A stretch of DNA of 64,000 nt from Solenopsis invicta (taxonomy: Eukaryota > Arthropoda > Insecta > Hymenoptera > Formicidae), in the NCBI RefSeq assembly GCF_016802725.1, contig NC_052667.1:1082501-1146500 (forward strand), given 5' to 3'. The position numbers were made by a program, and so were the translations under genes. Under the pieces are notes generated by a model. That model saw only the letters and a program-made list of their open reading frames with translations. It searched no databases and was not told the DNA's origin. Of the stretch, positions 1 through 10,700 are shown in pieces. The number at the start of each line of letters is the position of its first letter. Position 1 is the first letter of the stretch.

Positions 1-1404
1 AACATATGATCAGCTAGTGCAACAGTAATCATTCTTGTGTGATCAGCTAGAATTCTGTAACCATAGTCAATCTTGCCTGTATCATCATCACCAAATGTTC
101 CCTTATACTCTGGCGCGTTCGAGCGCTTTTGTATCGCATTGAATAATGGCTGGAAGAGATCTGTATCATAATTTGATTTTTTTCCTTGTAGTAAGCTAAC
201 TAATCGCTCAAATCCCATGCCTGTATCAACATGATGGTTTGGTAAAGGTACTATATATCCATTTGCAAGCCTAACATAAAATATTATAATATTGAATAGA
301 TTATGTAACTTTATATTAACTGATACAATTAACAAGCTCTTTATGATATTTCATAGAAAAGAAAATTTCAAAGAATATTTAAATTCAATATACATAAATA
401 TAAAGAAATATATGTATTAAAAGCATGCACCATGTAATACAATTTAAAGTGCTTGAGGATATATAGGATTATATATACAATCGGAATTGATAGCTCACCT
501 TTCATATTGTATAAAAACTATATTCCATAACTCCATAATATTGGGATATCCTTTATTTATTTGTTCAGCTTGATTAGCCGATTGTTTCGTAAAGTCTATA
601 TATATCTCTGTACAAGGTCCACAAGGACCTGATATCCCCATTTCCCAAAAATTGTCTTCCATACCAAAAGGCAAAATTTTATTTTCTGGAAGGCCTAATT
701 TCAACCAAATATCTTTACACTCTAGATCTGGACTCATGCCTAATTTCTCATCACCGCCAAAATATGTTACATACAACCATTCTTTGGGTATGTCATATAC
801 ATTTGTTAACAAGTTCCAGGCATATGAGCAAGCATCCTCCTGAGGGAAGTAAAATTATGTCAATTAGATAAGTATTACAAATACAGGTAAATGGATAAAT
901 GTAACATTGCTTTTTATCATACTTTAAAATAATCTCCAAAAGACCAGTTGCCAAGCATTTCAAAAAAGGTGTGATGATAACCGTCATTGCCAACAGCCCT
1001 TAGATCGTTGTGCTTTCCACCGACTCTGATACATTTTTGCGAGTTCACTGCCTTTGTTACAGGAGGCTTGTAGTAATCTAAGAAAATACCTTTAAACTGA
1101 AAGATAAAAATATAAACATTAGCAGGCTTGTTATTAAAGACTAACCTTACAGAATCAAAAAGTGTACTTGATTCATGCCAGCATTAATAAACGCCAAGGA
1201 CTGGTCGGTGATTGGAGAGACGGGACTGGAGCGAATAAAGCTGTGATTTAAATCCTTCATAAAATAATCTAAAAATTCACTTCTGATCAGATTAGCCGGT
1301 TTATTGTTCGTAAACTGGCTGTATGAGCGGATCAACTTAAGGGAGATCATTATCCTCGAGAGAGGATTCATTGTCGCTTGTAAATAATGCATAATATAAA
1401 ACAA
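1..1404 (-). CDS. AARS2: Alanyl-tRNA synthetase, mitochondrial (5' part, partial)
   Basis: Class II synthetase that charges tRNA-Ala, probably in mitochondria. Four exons read on the minus strand: 1404-1168, 1096-923, 839-499 and 270-1 (continues off the window), all with GT-AG junctions and consistent phase. The N-terminus (MNPLSRIMISLKLIRSYSQF) is basic and hydroxylated with no acidic residue, like a mitochondrial presequence. The core follows AlaRS order: FINAGMNQFKGIF, then RVGGKHNDL and TFFEMLGNWSFGDYFK, then SGPCGPCTEIYID, then HHVDTGMGFERLVSLLQGK. Start could be the ATG at 1404 or the in-frame ATG at 1371; the second gives the more typical presequence. The editing and C-terminal domains lie outside the window. 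Mitochondrial rather than cytosolic assignment rests on the N-terminus only. Confidence 0.88.
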
Positions 1405-2019
1405 TCAGCTCTCGCAAAACGCTGTGAAGGTCCACGTGTGTGCACCAGGAGTCATCGCGTTGCGAAGGTTTTTTTTTGTAAATAAGTATGTCGTCCCTTG
1501 CGGGAATTAAGACGGCTTAGGTTAGTAGGTTAGTATCTACTACTTGAATCAGAAGCGCGTTTAGAAACAGTGACTGATCTGTTCGCCAGTTGTTAATTTC
1601 TATAATTTCGAATATTGTTGAAAGAAATTAAAAAATTATTAAAATTTTAATTCAGAAGCAAAACATATCGTGACATAAACCTTGCAAATATATTTTTACA
1701 GATGAGAAAGATCAAATTTTCGAATGTTTCTTTCAATATAGGCAAAGATAATTTTTCAATAAAGATTATTTTTATTATACATATTACAAGAGACATTAAT
1801 AATTAAATTAAATTAAATTAAAAATAACGAGAATTTAACTATGCGTTACTTAAAATCGCTTAATAGATCGGTAAAAGTTGTTGAAAGAACATACGGCGAT
1901 AGGTAAAATAAGCGAGAATTGGATTTTACACCACTAAAAACTCCGAGAATTATTATTTGAAGTATTAGAAAAGCAGAATAGGCAAAGAGGTTGCTGAAAG
2001 TACGCCAGATGGGAGTTTG
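1405..2019. promoter_or_regulatory. Upstream region of AARS2 with TTAGGTTAG motif
   Basis: Non-coding stretch upstream of the minus-strand synthetase. TTAGGTTAG occurs at 1517-1525 and a second GGTTAG follows, about 113 bp above the upper candidate start codon. The same motif lies at a similar distance above two other genes in this window. The rest (1560-2000) is AT-rich with no coding signal. Confidence 0.45.
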
Positions 2020-2020
2020 T

Positions 2021-2225
2021 ATCGACGCGCTGATTGGTCAGCGTCTTCGAGGCGAGGGCGTCTCTGTCACTCAGTACCGACGCGCTGATTGGTCAGCGTC
2101 TTCAAGGCGGAGGTGTCTCATCACTCACATATCGACGCGCTAATTGGTCGGCTCTCTCGAATACTTGCCGGCGCTTTTATTGGCCGGCATCGGGAAGCCA
2201 TCATTGTAGTTTAGCCAATTATCGC
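2021..2225. repeat. 55-bp tandem repeats carrying inverted CCAAT boxes
   Basis: Three copies of a roughly 55-bp unit begin with CGACGCGC at 2023, 2078 and 2133. Each has GATTGGTC or AATTGGTC just downstream. Copies 1 and 2 contain GACGCGCTGATTGGTCAGCG, an imperfect palindrome with TTGG at its centre. Two more ATTGG/CCAAT sites follow near 2175 and 2214. ATTGG is the reverse complement of CCAAT, the core of NF-Y sites, so a regulatory role is possible. No gene starts immediately beside the cluster. Confidence 0.6.
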
Positions 2226-2395
2226 GTATCTTCTCTCCCTGGAGTGGGGATTTTATTCCATCTACAAATCCAGTAAACCTACTTGCTAATTCTGTACTCC
2301 TAATAACTCTAACGATTTTTCGAGCCGTTTAATCGGTCGGACGGCGCAGTTTCTCCTGTGTTAGCGTTCATTAATGCCTTCTCACTGCGATTCTA

Positions 2396-2513
2396 GGCGA
2401 ATGTTTTAATTCATCGATTGATTAATCGCATTATACGCAAATGCAGCTTTTATAGAATAAATTTGCTTTAGTGAATAATGCGATTGATTAATTGATGAAT
2501 TAAAAAACTCGCC
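2396..2513. mobile_element. Palindromic MITE, copy 1 of 3
   Basis: Near-perfect inverted repeat. The left arm reads GGCGAATGTTTTAATTCATC and continues to CGCATTATAC; the right arm is its reverse complement with a few mismatches. About 40 bp of arm flank a short centre. Closely similar elements occur at 6231-6350 and 37904-38012, so this is a dispersed family and not a local palindrome. It has no coding capacity. Confidence 0.7.
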
Positions 2514-3522
2514 TTCGTTTAATGCATGTAACATATCCTATATGACCTATATAAACGCATGCGCATATGGATATACAACGGAAGGCATATATGTCCGCTA
2601 CTGTATGTATATACATTGAGTACAGTCATGACGGTTGGTGAGGATCAAAATCAAAGAAAATACGCGAAAAAATTTCACTTTGAAAGTTGCATCAAATTTG
2701 ATATATTCACTTCTTGTGAATCGTGCACTTTTAATAACCAAAAGTAAATCGCTGAATTTAAATATCCGAATTGATACAAAAACTTTAGAATTATTTGAGC
2801 GATTTTTTTTTTCCCCAAAACATCGATATTGAGAAAAATATTGTAACGATTTCTTTTCTTTATTTGGCTATTTTTGCACGTAAATATTCGTAACGTTACT
2901 AAAAACTCGATATAAAATTTTTCCTCATTCATTTTTAAAATTATTTTATTAAGAAATACAATATTATATGTACACTGAGTTTAAATAATATTAAATTTAC
3001 TCTGTAAACATAATTCAAATTTTATGTGAATTTTAAAAAAAATTAGAAGAGCATTAGAATTCATTATAATTAATTTTTTTTAAATAAATCATACAAATAC
3101 TTTTTAAAAATATTAAAATATATACTATAAGAGTTATTGAATTTGTATATTTGTAAAAGCAATAAAAATTGAAGTATTGTGATCTAAGTATCAGATAGAA
3201 GTGTCAAAAAACACGTGTATAATATATTAATACACATATCGATTACGAGATTACATTTGAATCATTACCGTTTAAGATATGATTTTAACAGACATGATTT
3301 TACATAAAATAATCTACCTTCATATTATACATTTAAGTTACATGGAACTTTTTCTAAAAATGCTCTTTTTTCATTTATACATTCTTGATGTGCACATTGT
3401 TTCAATATGCGCCAGTCTTTATATACAAATTCGTCGTATTCTGAATTTTCTATCTTAAATAAATTCAGAATCGAGAAATTAAAGTAAATCATAGTTGATA
3501 CATGATACACTGAATCTTAAAT
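2514..3522. other. AT-rich spacer, no gene seen
   Basis: Low-complexity AT-rich DNA between the first palindromic element and the AAGAB stop codon. Only short chance reading frames are present and I see no splice-consistent coding. The right end probably holds the AAGAB 3' UTR. Confidence 0.5.
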
Positions 3523-4708
3523 TTAATCCTCGATTTCTAGAAGATCGCCACCCATAGCTTTCCAAAAGGCGGTGACTACTTGTTCTGCCACTAGACGCCT
3601 CTCGTTTGTCGGTAAGGATGTCGCGTGTTCCCTCATGGCCATCAACTGACCATATAGTTCTCCAAAGTCCGCATTTTCGTCACCCATGATGCCGTCTGTA
3701 AATTTAAAAAATGTGAAGTAAAAACCAGCACTTCAGAGTCATTTTTATTCACTTCAAGATCTGCACTGACCGAGCATGTCTTGCATACGTAGCGTTTCCA
3801 AAGGGTCGCGCGTTAATCGAATATTTTCAAATTGTTCCTCAATTTCATTTACTTCTGATGTTTGCCCCATATATGACTTGTCTGTAACAAAATGTAACTT
3901 AATCTGTATCCACATGAAGAGTTGTATAAGTCTTTATCTTAGTTGAGAAATTTGACAACCTTTAAGCACAATATTAGGCCACATGTGAGCATGTAGAGCT
4001 TCTATGATCCTCTCAATACCATATTTGTTAAACTCTGTATCACATTCCAAATCTCCCGTTGGCTCCAATTCAACCAGCTCAAATTTGTTGTGCAAACACC
4101 AATTTATTACTGAAACATGCAAAAGATATTACTCTATGTATAATACAGAAATAAATGATGTACTTGCACATTAAACATCAATGTTCTCCATTACTGCTTT
4201 ACCTTTATCTCGCAAAGGCGAATCTGATATTGAACTGCAGGAAAATAATAGTACTTCCGCTGCTGTCAATGAAGTAACCAAGGATGCCAATTGCTCCAAT
4301 TCTTCATCTACTTTGTCCTATAGAAATCAATTGCTATCAACATAAGTCAATTTCTAATTGCTAAATTTCCATTACATTTCTTACCTCTTGTGGATCATGG
4401 TACACGACCAACGCATTGATTCCTTCCGCTGGGAGTTTGATAGATAAGTTTTCTACAGCATGCACCAAGACCTGTGACGTATAATACTTGTTATCAATGT
4501 TCCACAGATAATCCACAATTTTGTCTTCCTCGGACAAACGTTCTGCTCCTATACCTATGTTTGAAACACAAGTGAAATAAATTATGTAGATCAATATAAT
4601 CATTTATGAAGAATTAAAAGTATGTCCTGGTATATTCTATTCACTTTCTGCGATTTCCTTAGCCTTCCCCTCCTTTGTGCTAACGATCAGTACTCGAGGT
4701 AAATTCAT
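3523..4708 (-). CDS. AAGAB: Alpha- and gamma-adaptin-binding protein p34 (AAGAB-like)
   Basis: Cytosolic factor that, in vertebrates, binds clathrin-adaptor subunits and assists AP complex assembly. Six exons on the minus strand: 4708-4645, 4554-4385, 4317-4203, 4109-3960, 3881-3771 and 3695-3523. They sum to 783 nt, 260 aa plus stop, with every junction GT-AG. The N-terminus MNLPRVLIVSTKEG resembles the p34 Rab-like/GTPase-like fold. The C-terminus has the diagnostic helix region FGELYGQLMAMREHA, then LPTNERRLVAEQVVTAFW, then KAMGGD, close to the C-terminal signature of vertebrate AAGAB. It is somewhat shorter than the human protein (about 315 aa). The start is the first ATG and opens directly into conserved sequence. 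Confidence 0.88.
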
Positions 4709-5640
4709 TGTAGAATAAGATCGTGTACGTGTTAAAGGATAATCAATGATATCCAGTTAAACTGCGATTGATAGGCGTAAAATAATCTCAGCAGCAAATT
4801 AGAGATTAGGTTAGGTTAGATCACGTAAATGCGACGTGCCTTCAATGCATCACAATAGACGTCAAAAAGTTGCTCAGCTGCGGCGCCACTGATCCACTGA
4901 TCTGCAATGCCATGGTGTAAGGAATACACCCTGGCATCCTTACATCATGTGCAGTGCAGTCGCGCTTGTGTCAAACCGTCATCTGAAACATAAGCATATG
5001 TATAAATATTAAAAAATTAAGACTATTATAGAATAATAGTTGCATTTATAAAACAATTTAACATTTTAAATTTAATTAATTACATAATTTTTAAGTTATA
5101 TTATTTTGTGTCAATGTATAAATTATTATAGTATTAATTAAAATTTAACTAATCTAATTATTTAAGTTATATATAAAATTATTTTGAATTGGAAAAATAA
5201 GCAAAAATCAAATATGAAATATAATATTATTTCAACACCAAGATCTTGCTGTGCCATGACCATACTTATTCTTATTTCATTTATTATTTAAATATAATTA
5301 TTTAAATAAAATAATTATTTAATATAAATAATTAAAATTGTAAAATACTTATCATCTGATTTATTTTTGATAAATTTCTTTAGAAAATCTTGTAACAAAA
5401 AAAATTAAGCATATAAATGGAGATGTAAGCACATGAAATATAACAGTTTGTTTTCAGAGATAAGAAATATACTTTTACTATATTCTGATATTTTTAACAA
5501 GTAAAAATTATAATTTACAAAAATAATTAATTTTCTGAAAAAAAAAAAACGGAAAAGAAAGAGCGATGCAGAACATAATTAACTTTATTTTGCAAAATTA
5601 TTTTTTATTTTGTTAGTTATCGTTATATATTTTACATAAA
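4709..5640. other. AAGAB upstream region and AT-rich spacer
   Basis: Just above the AAGAB start is TTAGGTTAGGTTAG at 4806-4819, about 100 bp from the ATG. A short imperfect inverted repeat (ATGCCATGGTGTA / TACACCCTGGCAT) lies at about 4906-4937. The remainder, 4990-5640, is strongly AT-rich with no gene visible. Confidence 0.5.
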
Positions 5641-5868
5641 TTATGTTTTTTTGCATTTTTTCTAATTGCATTACGTTAAATATAGACATGACAATTATAG
5701 AAACGGATATCCTCAAGAAGATATCTTATTTCTGCATTGCACATTTTACGCGTACTCTGATCCAAAGAGATTCTGTTGGCCATGATATTGCTTCCAATTC
5801 ACGTTATCCGAGATATGTTTGGTCAAGATAATGAATAAAATTAGAATAAAATAAAATTTTCTTTGAAG

Positions 5869-6023
5869 AAACATCTCTCATAAAAAATACCGATAGAAAA
5901 TGATAGAGTTCAGGTACAGAAATCTGATTCAAAACAGTAAAATTCTATCGTTTTGAATCAGGTTTCTGTACCTAAACTCTATCGTTTCCTATCGGTTTTT
6001 TTTTTAATCAGAGATAGACGTAT
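5869..6023. mobile_element. Foldback element / long hairpin
   Basis: Inverted repeat with arms at 5889-5935 and 5950-5996. The arms (from ACCGATAGAAAATGATAGAG on the left) pair almost perfectly around a 14-bp loop. Weaker pairing extends outward through A/T runs to about 5869 and 6023. No coding capacity. A foldback MITE is most likely; a transcribed hairpin RNA cannot be excluded. Confidence 0.6.
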
Positions 6024-6230
6024 CTTTGTCATAAAATTATTTCAAAATACACATGGGGTAAAGATAATTAAATAATAATTTAGTAATAAGCTGAAATTAC
6101 ATTCGCTCGGTCAGTAACGCGTAGGATAAATAATTAAAATAATTTAGTAACAATTACTTAATCTTGGTATCTCGGTTTTATTTTTGTTACCATTTCTAAT
6201 TATATCGTTTACATTTTCAAAAATATAAAC

Positions 6231-6350
6231 AAGTTTTTTAATTCATTAATTGGTCAATCAATCGCATTATGCGCAAATGTAACTTTGCTCTGTAAAAACT
6301 GCATTTCTACATAATACGATCGATCAATCGATAAATTAAAAAAATTTGCC
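6231..6350. mobile_element. Palindromic MITE, copy 2 of 3
   Basis: Same family as 2396-2513 and 37904-38012. It starts AAGTTTTTTAATTCATTAAT and ends with the near-reverse complement ATCGATAAATTAAAAAAATT plus TGCC. The internal GCGCAAATG...TGCATTT pairing is shared by all three copies. This copy lies within the orphan M13 promoter region. Confidence 0.7.
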
Positions 6351-7563
6351 TTATTTCGCCTGCACACACTCACAAGTGAAATTTGAAACAAAATTGCGTG
6401 CATTATTTTTTAATAAAAATTGATATTTAAAAAAAACATGAAAATTAATATTTGTGATAGATAAAGAATGCGTTTGCGAGCTAATGCATAAATTATTTCA
6501 TTTTAAAAATCAACAGAATATACAAAAAAGATGCGTCTCAGATCTTTATTTTATTAATTTGATATGGTTGCATTTTAGAGATTTTCCGCCCAAGTAGTAA
6601 CAGCATAACAGGATAAATCAACGACAATTAATTTTACATTATAACAGAAGAAATTGTAGAACATTTATTGTACGGCATCATTGAAATTTATTTTGGCCAA
6701 CAAACTACCCTGTCATGAGGCGATTTATTCTTATGTCCGTAATGAAAATAATTGCTTTTTAATTATGTTAGATATTAATTAATTAAAAGTATTAATTATA
6801 ATTATTATGTAGACATTTAATAATACAATTCAAAATTGAATATAATTCTAAAATAATTACAATATATTTATATATCACGATCAAAATTTTTTGTCATTTA
6901 TCAGAAAAAAAGAATAAAACTCAAAAGTCTTGCAGTTTTTAATTTCGATGAATTTTAGTTTATATTATACAGCTAGTACATCTTAAACTGCAATAAATTA
7001 AGAATACAAATCATAATTCGATAAATGTTACATTAAGTTTCAAATTAAAAAAGACACATATGCTTTAATTTAAACATCTAAAATATGACCGGGGTGGAAG
7101 AGATATTTATGGATATTATATCAATTTTCAAAAACTGACTCTGATTATGTTTAAAGTGTGTGCACTTTATATGCATATTCTTATATTTTTATTAACGTTC
7201 TTTGTTCTGTACGATACATCTTTTATAAATGCAATAATAAACAAAAAAGAAATTCTGAAAAATACTATGCAACACGTAATATAAAATTTTGTAAATAATT
7301 TGTCTTGTTTTTCTGTTAATTGCATTACGTAAATAGATATAATAATCATGAAACGACGTTTTAAGAACGATAATTTTTGATAAATATACTAATTAAATAA
7401 ATGTACGTGATTCGCTGGCCATGATAAAAATTCCAATTAAATTTATACAACAGAAAAAAAACAAAATAGGAAGTGCTATTGTTTAAGTTCCAAATGCAGC
7501 ACTGACAAGTTTCATAGATATAATTTAGAAGGACGAAAGCTGCGTGTCCGGTCTTCGACTCTA

Positions 7564-7617
7564 TCAATTCGATATGATTGCATTTTAGAGATTTTCCGCT
7601 TAAATAGCATATAAAAG
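7564..7617 (+). promoter_or_regulatory. M13 gene A core promoter: conserved block plus TATA box
   Basis: TATAAAAG at 7610-7617 lies 104 bp above the gene A start codon. The block TCAATTCGATATGATTGCA at 7564-7582 lies 27 bp further upstream. Both are conserved at matching positions before genes B and C, while the flanks have diverged, which supports function. Transcription would be expected to start about 25-30 bp downstream of the TATA box. Confidence 0.65.
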
Positions 7618-7720
7618 AGTAAATCGCTGGTAAATAACTTCACATTGTGATAGAAAAAGTTGTGGAACGTTTGCTGTACGGAATCATTGAAATTTGTATC
7701 AACCAACAAACTATCTCGAC

Positions 7721-10700
7721 ATGAGGCGATTCATTCTTATGTACGTAATTAAAGGAATTGCTTTTGAAGTACAGTATTACATTAGATATTAATTAATTGA
7801 AAAATGTTATTATAGTTATAATTATTATGCAGACATTGAACAATATAATTCTAAATTGAATATAATTCTAAAATAATTACAATATATTTATATACATATT
7901 TTTTGTGTATATGTCCCTAGATTATTGATGATTATTTATTTAATGGAATGAATTTAGAGTCTTCTAAGAAATAATCTCTTCTTACGCACATAAACAGGAA
8001 TATCCTAAAGTGTATTTTAAAACATAATATTATATAAATAATTAGAATAAAAGCGTGTTATATATTAATATATTAATTACTGTATTTTTGGACCTTTGCA
8101 GCGCCTTTGTCGGCACTTTTTTAATGAGAAATGTTACCCTATTTAAAGTTCACAAATATTCTTCGAATCTGGAATGGCTGTTCAACTCACGTAAATTGAG
8201 TAATAATGAGGAACAAAAACGAACTGTGTGCGAATCCGAGGGATGCACAAATATGGGTATTTGTATATTATTAAACTGCTAGGACTACTGCTTTAAAAAT
8301 TCAAACTGTCAACTGTTTCATCTCTTCATTTTCTTCTCAGCTAACTTCGTGCTAGGAAACATGAACAAGTCTGTAAACCCGTGCGACGACTTTTACGAAT
8401 ACGCATGCGGAAGGTGGCCGGAACAAAATCCTATTCCAAAAGAATATGTACAGTGGAGTGTGATGAATTTACTTCAAATTAACAAAACCAATCCGCACGT
8501 GCAAGGTGAGCCGATTAATATGTTGCTATCTGTAAAACTCAAGATTCGAATTTCGCTTAGTATGTCTTAACATTATTAAATGTTACAGAGATTTTGGAGG
8601 CAGAACCTAAAGAGGACGATCTTACAGCGATAAAGCTTGTGAAAAAGTGGTATAAGACTTGCATGGATACTGGTGAGATTATCTGTATAAATAATTAAAA
8701 CATCTGATCCAAAATGTGCAGATTTCATGTCTTATTTTACAACACGTAACAATCCGTTGATGCTTACAGATGCGATAGAAAAGCAAGGGATCGGTCCGCT
8801 GGTTTCTACTTTAACGCGTTTAGGTGGCTGGCCGATGACAATGGAACCAGACGAATGGAACGAGCAGGAGGACAGTTGGCAAAAAGTGGATGATCAATAT
8901 ATGCGTTTGACAGGCAGCAATGCTTTTTATGACGTGCGCATAGACGAAATTACAAAAGACCCAAAAGTAGTAGAGGTATAATACTTATTATAATATACTT
9001 GTTTCCAATAACAAATTTGTTATAAAGAATATAATTACATTTATTACATCTGAATTAATTTTGCTTTTTTTTATTTAAAATCAATTATTATTGTAAATTT
9101 TTTTATACAAAAAAAAATCTAGTAAATGCAACTAACATTTTTGCAACTGCATTGTGTTTTTTATTATACATATATCGTATTCACGTTACGTTTGTGTGTG
9201 TGTGTGTGTGTGTGTGTATTGCAATTTTTCAGTCAGATCTTTTTCTTAGTTGTTGGATGTTGCAATAAATTTAAGTATAAAAAATTTGCAACTATTTTTC
9301 AGTAATCCAATTATTTCACTTTTCGTTAAAACGACAGATTGATACGCCGGATTTACCACCGGGTTCAGAAAAACTGTACTTTGTAATGGAATCTGACGAA
9401 GAAGACGACGATGACAAAGAAAACGTTGAAGAACAAAGTAAAAATGATGAGGACCCAAGTAATGAAGGTAAACAAAGCAATGAGGAACAAGAAGCTGGAA
9501 GTGAAGGCGAAGATAATTCTAAATTTGTTGACAACGATAATGATAGCGATGATGATGATAGCGACGATGATTACAATGATATTGATGTGGATGGCAGTGG
9601 CTTTAGCCCAGACGATGAGGATGACAGTAGCATTAGCGGAGGCAGTGATGACAACGATGATAACGATAAGTATGACGACACGAATGAAAAACGTAAAACT
9701 GACAAAAAAAAAATAGGCCAAAAAGAAAATATCAAGATCGGTCACAGGAGAAGCAAAAAGTTACGGCACGTTGAACAAGGGAAGAGCGGTACAGGAATCA
9801 CTAAGAAGCATAATAGCCATAAAACAAGAAGACAAAGAATAAAGAGACAGACAGAAGTTGACATTAAACGCCAGCAGCGTTTTATCCATCATGAAAATTC
9901 ACATATTCGGAAAGACGACAAACAAAGAAGACACGTAAGAAAAGTACATATGAAAAGAACGAAGAAAATTGTGGACAATGAGGAAATGGCGAAAATGACT
10001 AATAAACAGAAAAAGATCGCATTAAAGAAGATGATATTAAAGAGATACATTTATTACGTTTCGAAAGTAGCTCATATCATAGCCAAAGAGAGAGGTACCA
10101 AAATTTCACGAGAACGTCTCAATAAAGATGTCGAAGATATGCTCGAGTTCCAAACAAGACTGTTTGAGGTAAATATCATGTTATTATTTTGTAAAATATA
10201 ATAACTAAGACAAAAAAAACTTCTAATATTTTAAATTAATGTTCCAGATTAATTCGGTGAATTTAATGTCCAGTTTACCTGTCTCACTTCGAGGTTTTCA
10301 AAAGTGGTATGATGAAAAGAAATCTGAAACAACTAAAAGTAAGGTAAGCAATTTCTTAACCAACTAATTCTTAATCATCCAATTAATTAATTAATTTAGT
10401 TTAATTTTCATAATATATTATTCTTATCAATATATGATTAGCGCAATGAAGAATGATTTTGTAGATTAACTGGGTGAACAAAATTAAGGCTTTGTTTGAC
10501 GAAGCGTACGAGTCTGTAAATGATGATTTATATTTAAACATTATTTCGCCGAGTTATATTGAAAGTCTTATCTCTTTGCTGGATGAAACGTCAAATCGGA
10601 CAATTGGTAAGTTTCAAAATTAAAACGATAACAGTATAAAACGTCATTGGTACATGTACGCAATCACAAGAAATATGTTTCAGTGAATTATATACACTGG

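Larger units (their letters stand above)
5660..6870 (+). pseudogene. Orphan M13-type promoter and signal-peptide exon, interrupted by two MITEs
   Basis: Sequence homologous to the upstream regions of M13 genes A, B and C. The part at 5663-5810 matches 7317-7440, and 6553-6870 matches 7553-7890. A first exon is still readable: ATGAGGCGATTTATTCTTAT at 6715-6734, equivalent to MRRFIL, followed by GTCCGT in place of the GTACGT donor. The TATA box is degraded (CATAACAGGATAAATC in place of CATATAAAAGAGTAAATC). No downstream M13 exon follows before gene A's own promoter. The two halves are separated by a foldback element (about 5869-6023) and a palindromic MITE (6231-6350). I read this as the left remnant of a lost array member. 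Confidence 0.7.

Noticed and set aside
4806..4819. Interstitial telomere array (TTAGG)n
   Set aside because: Only about three units, with TTAGGT periodicity; too short for a telomeric insertion and better explained as a promoter motif.
9365..9745. Minus-strand 126-codon frame opposite the gene A insert
   Set aside because: Shadow of the Asp-rich exon; Ile/Val bias is the complement of GAT/GAC codons.
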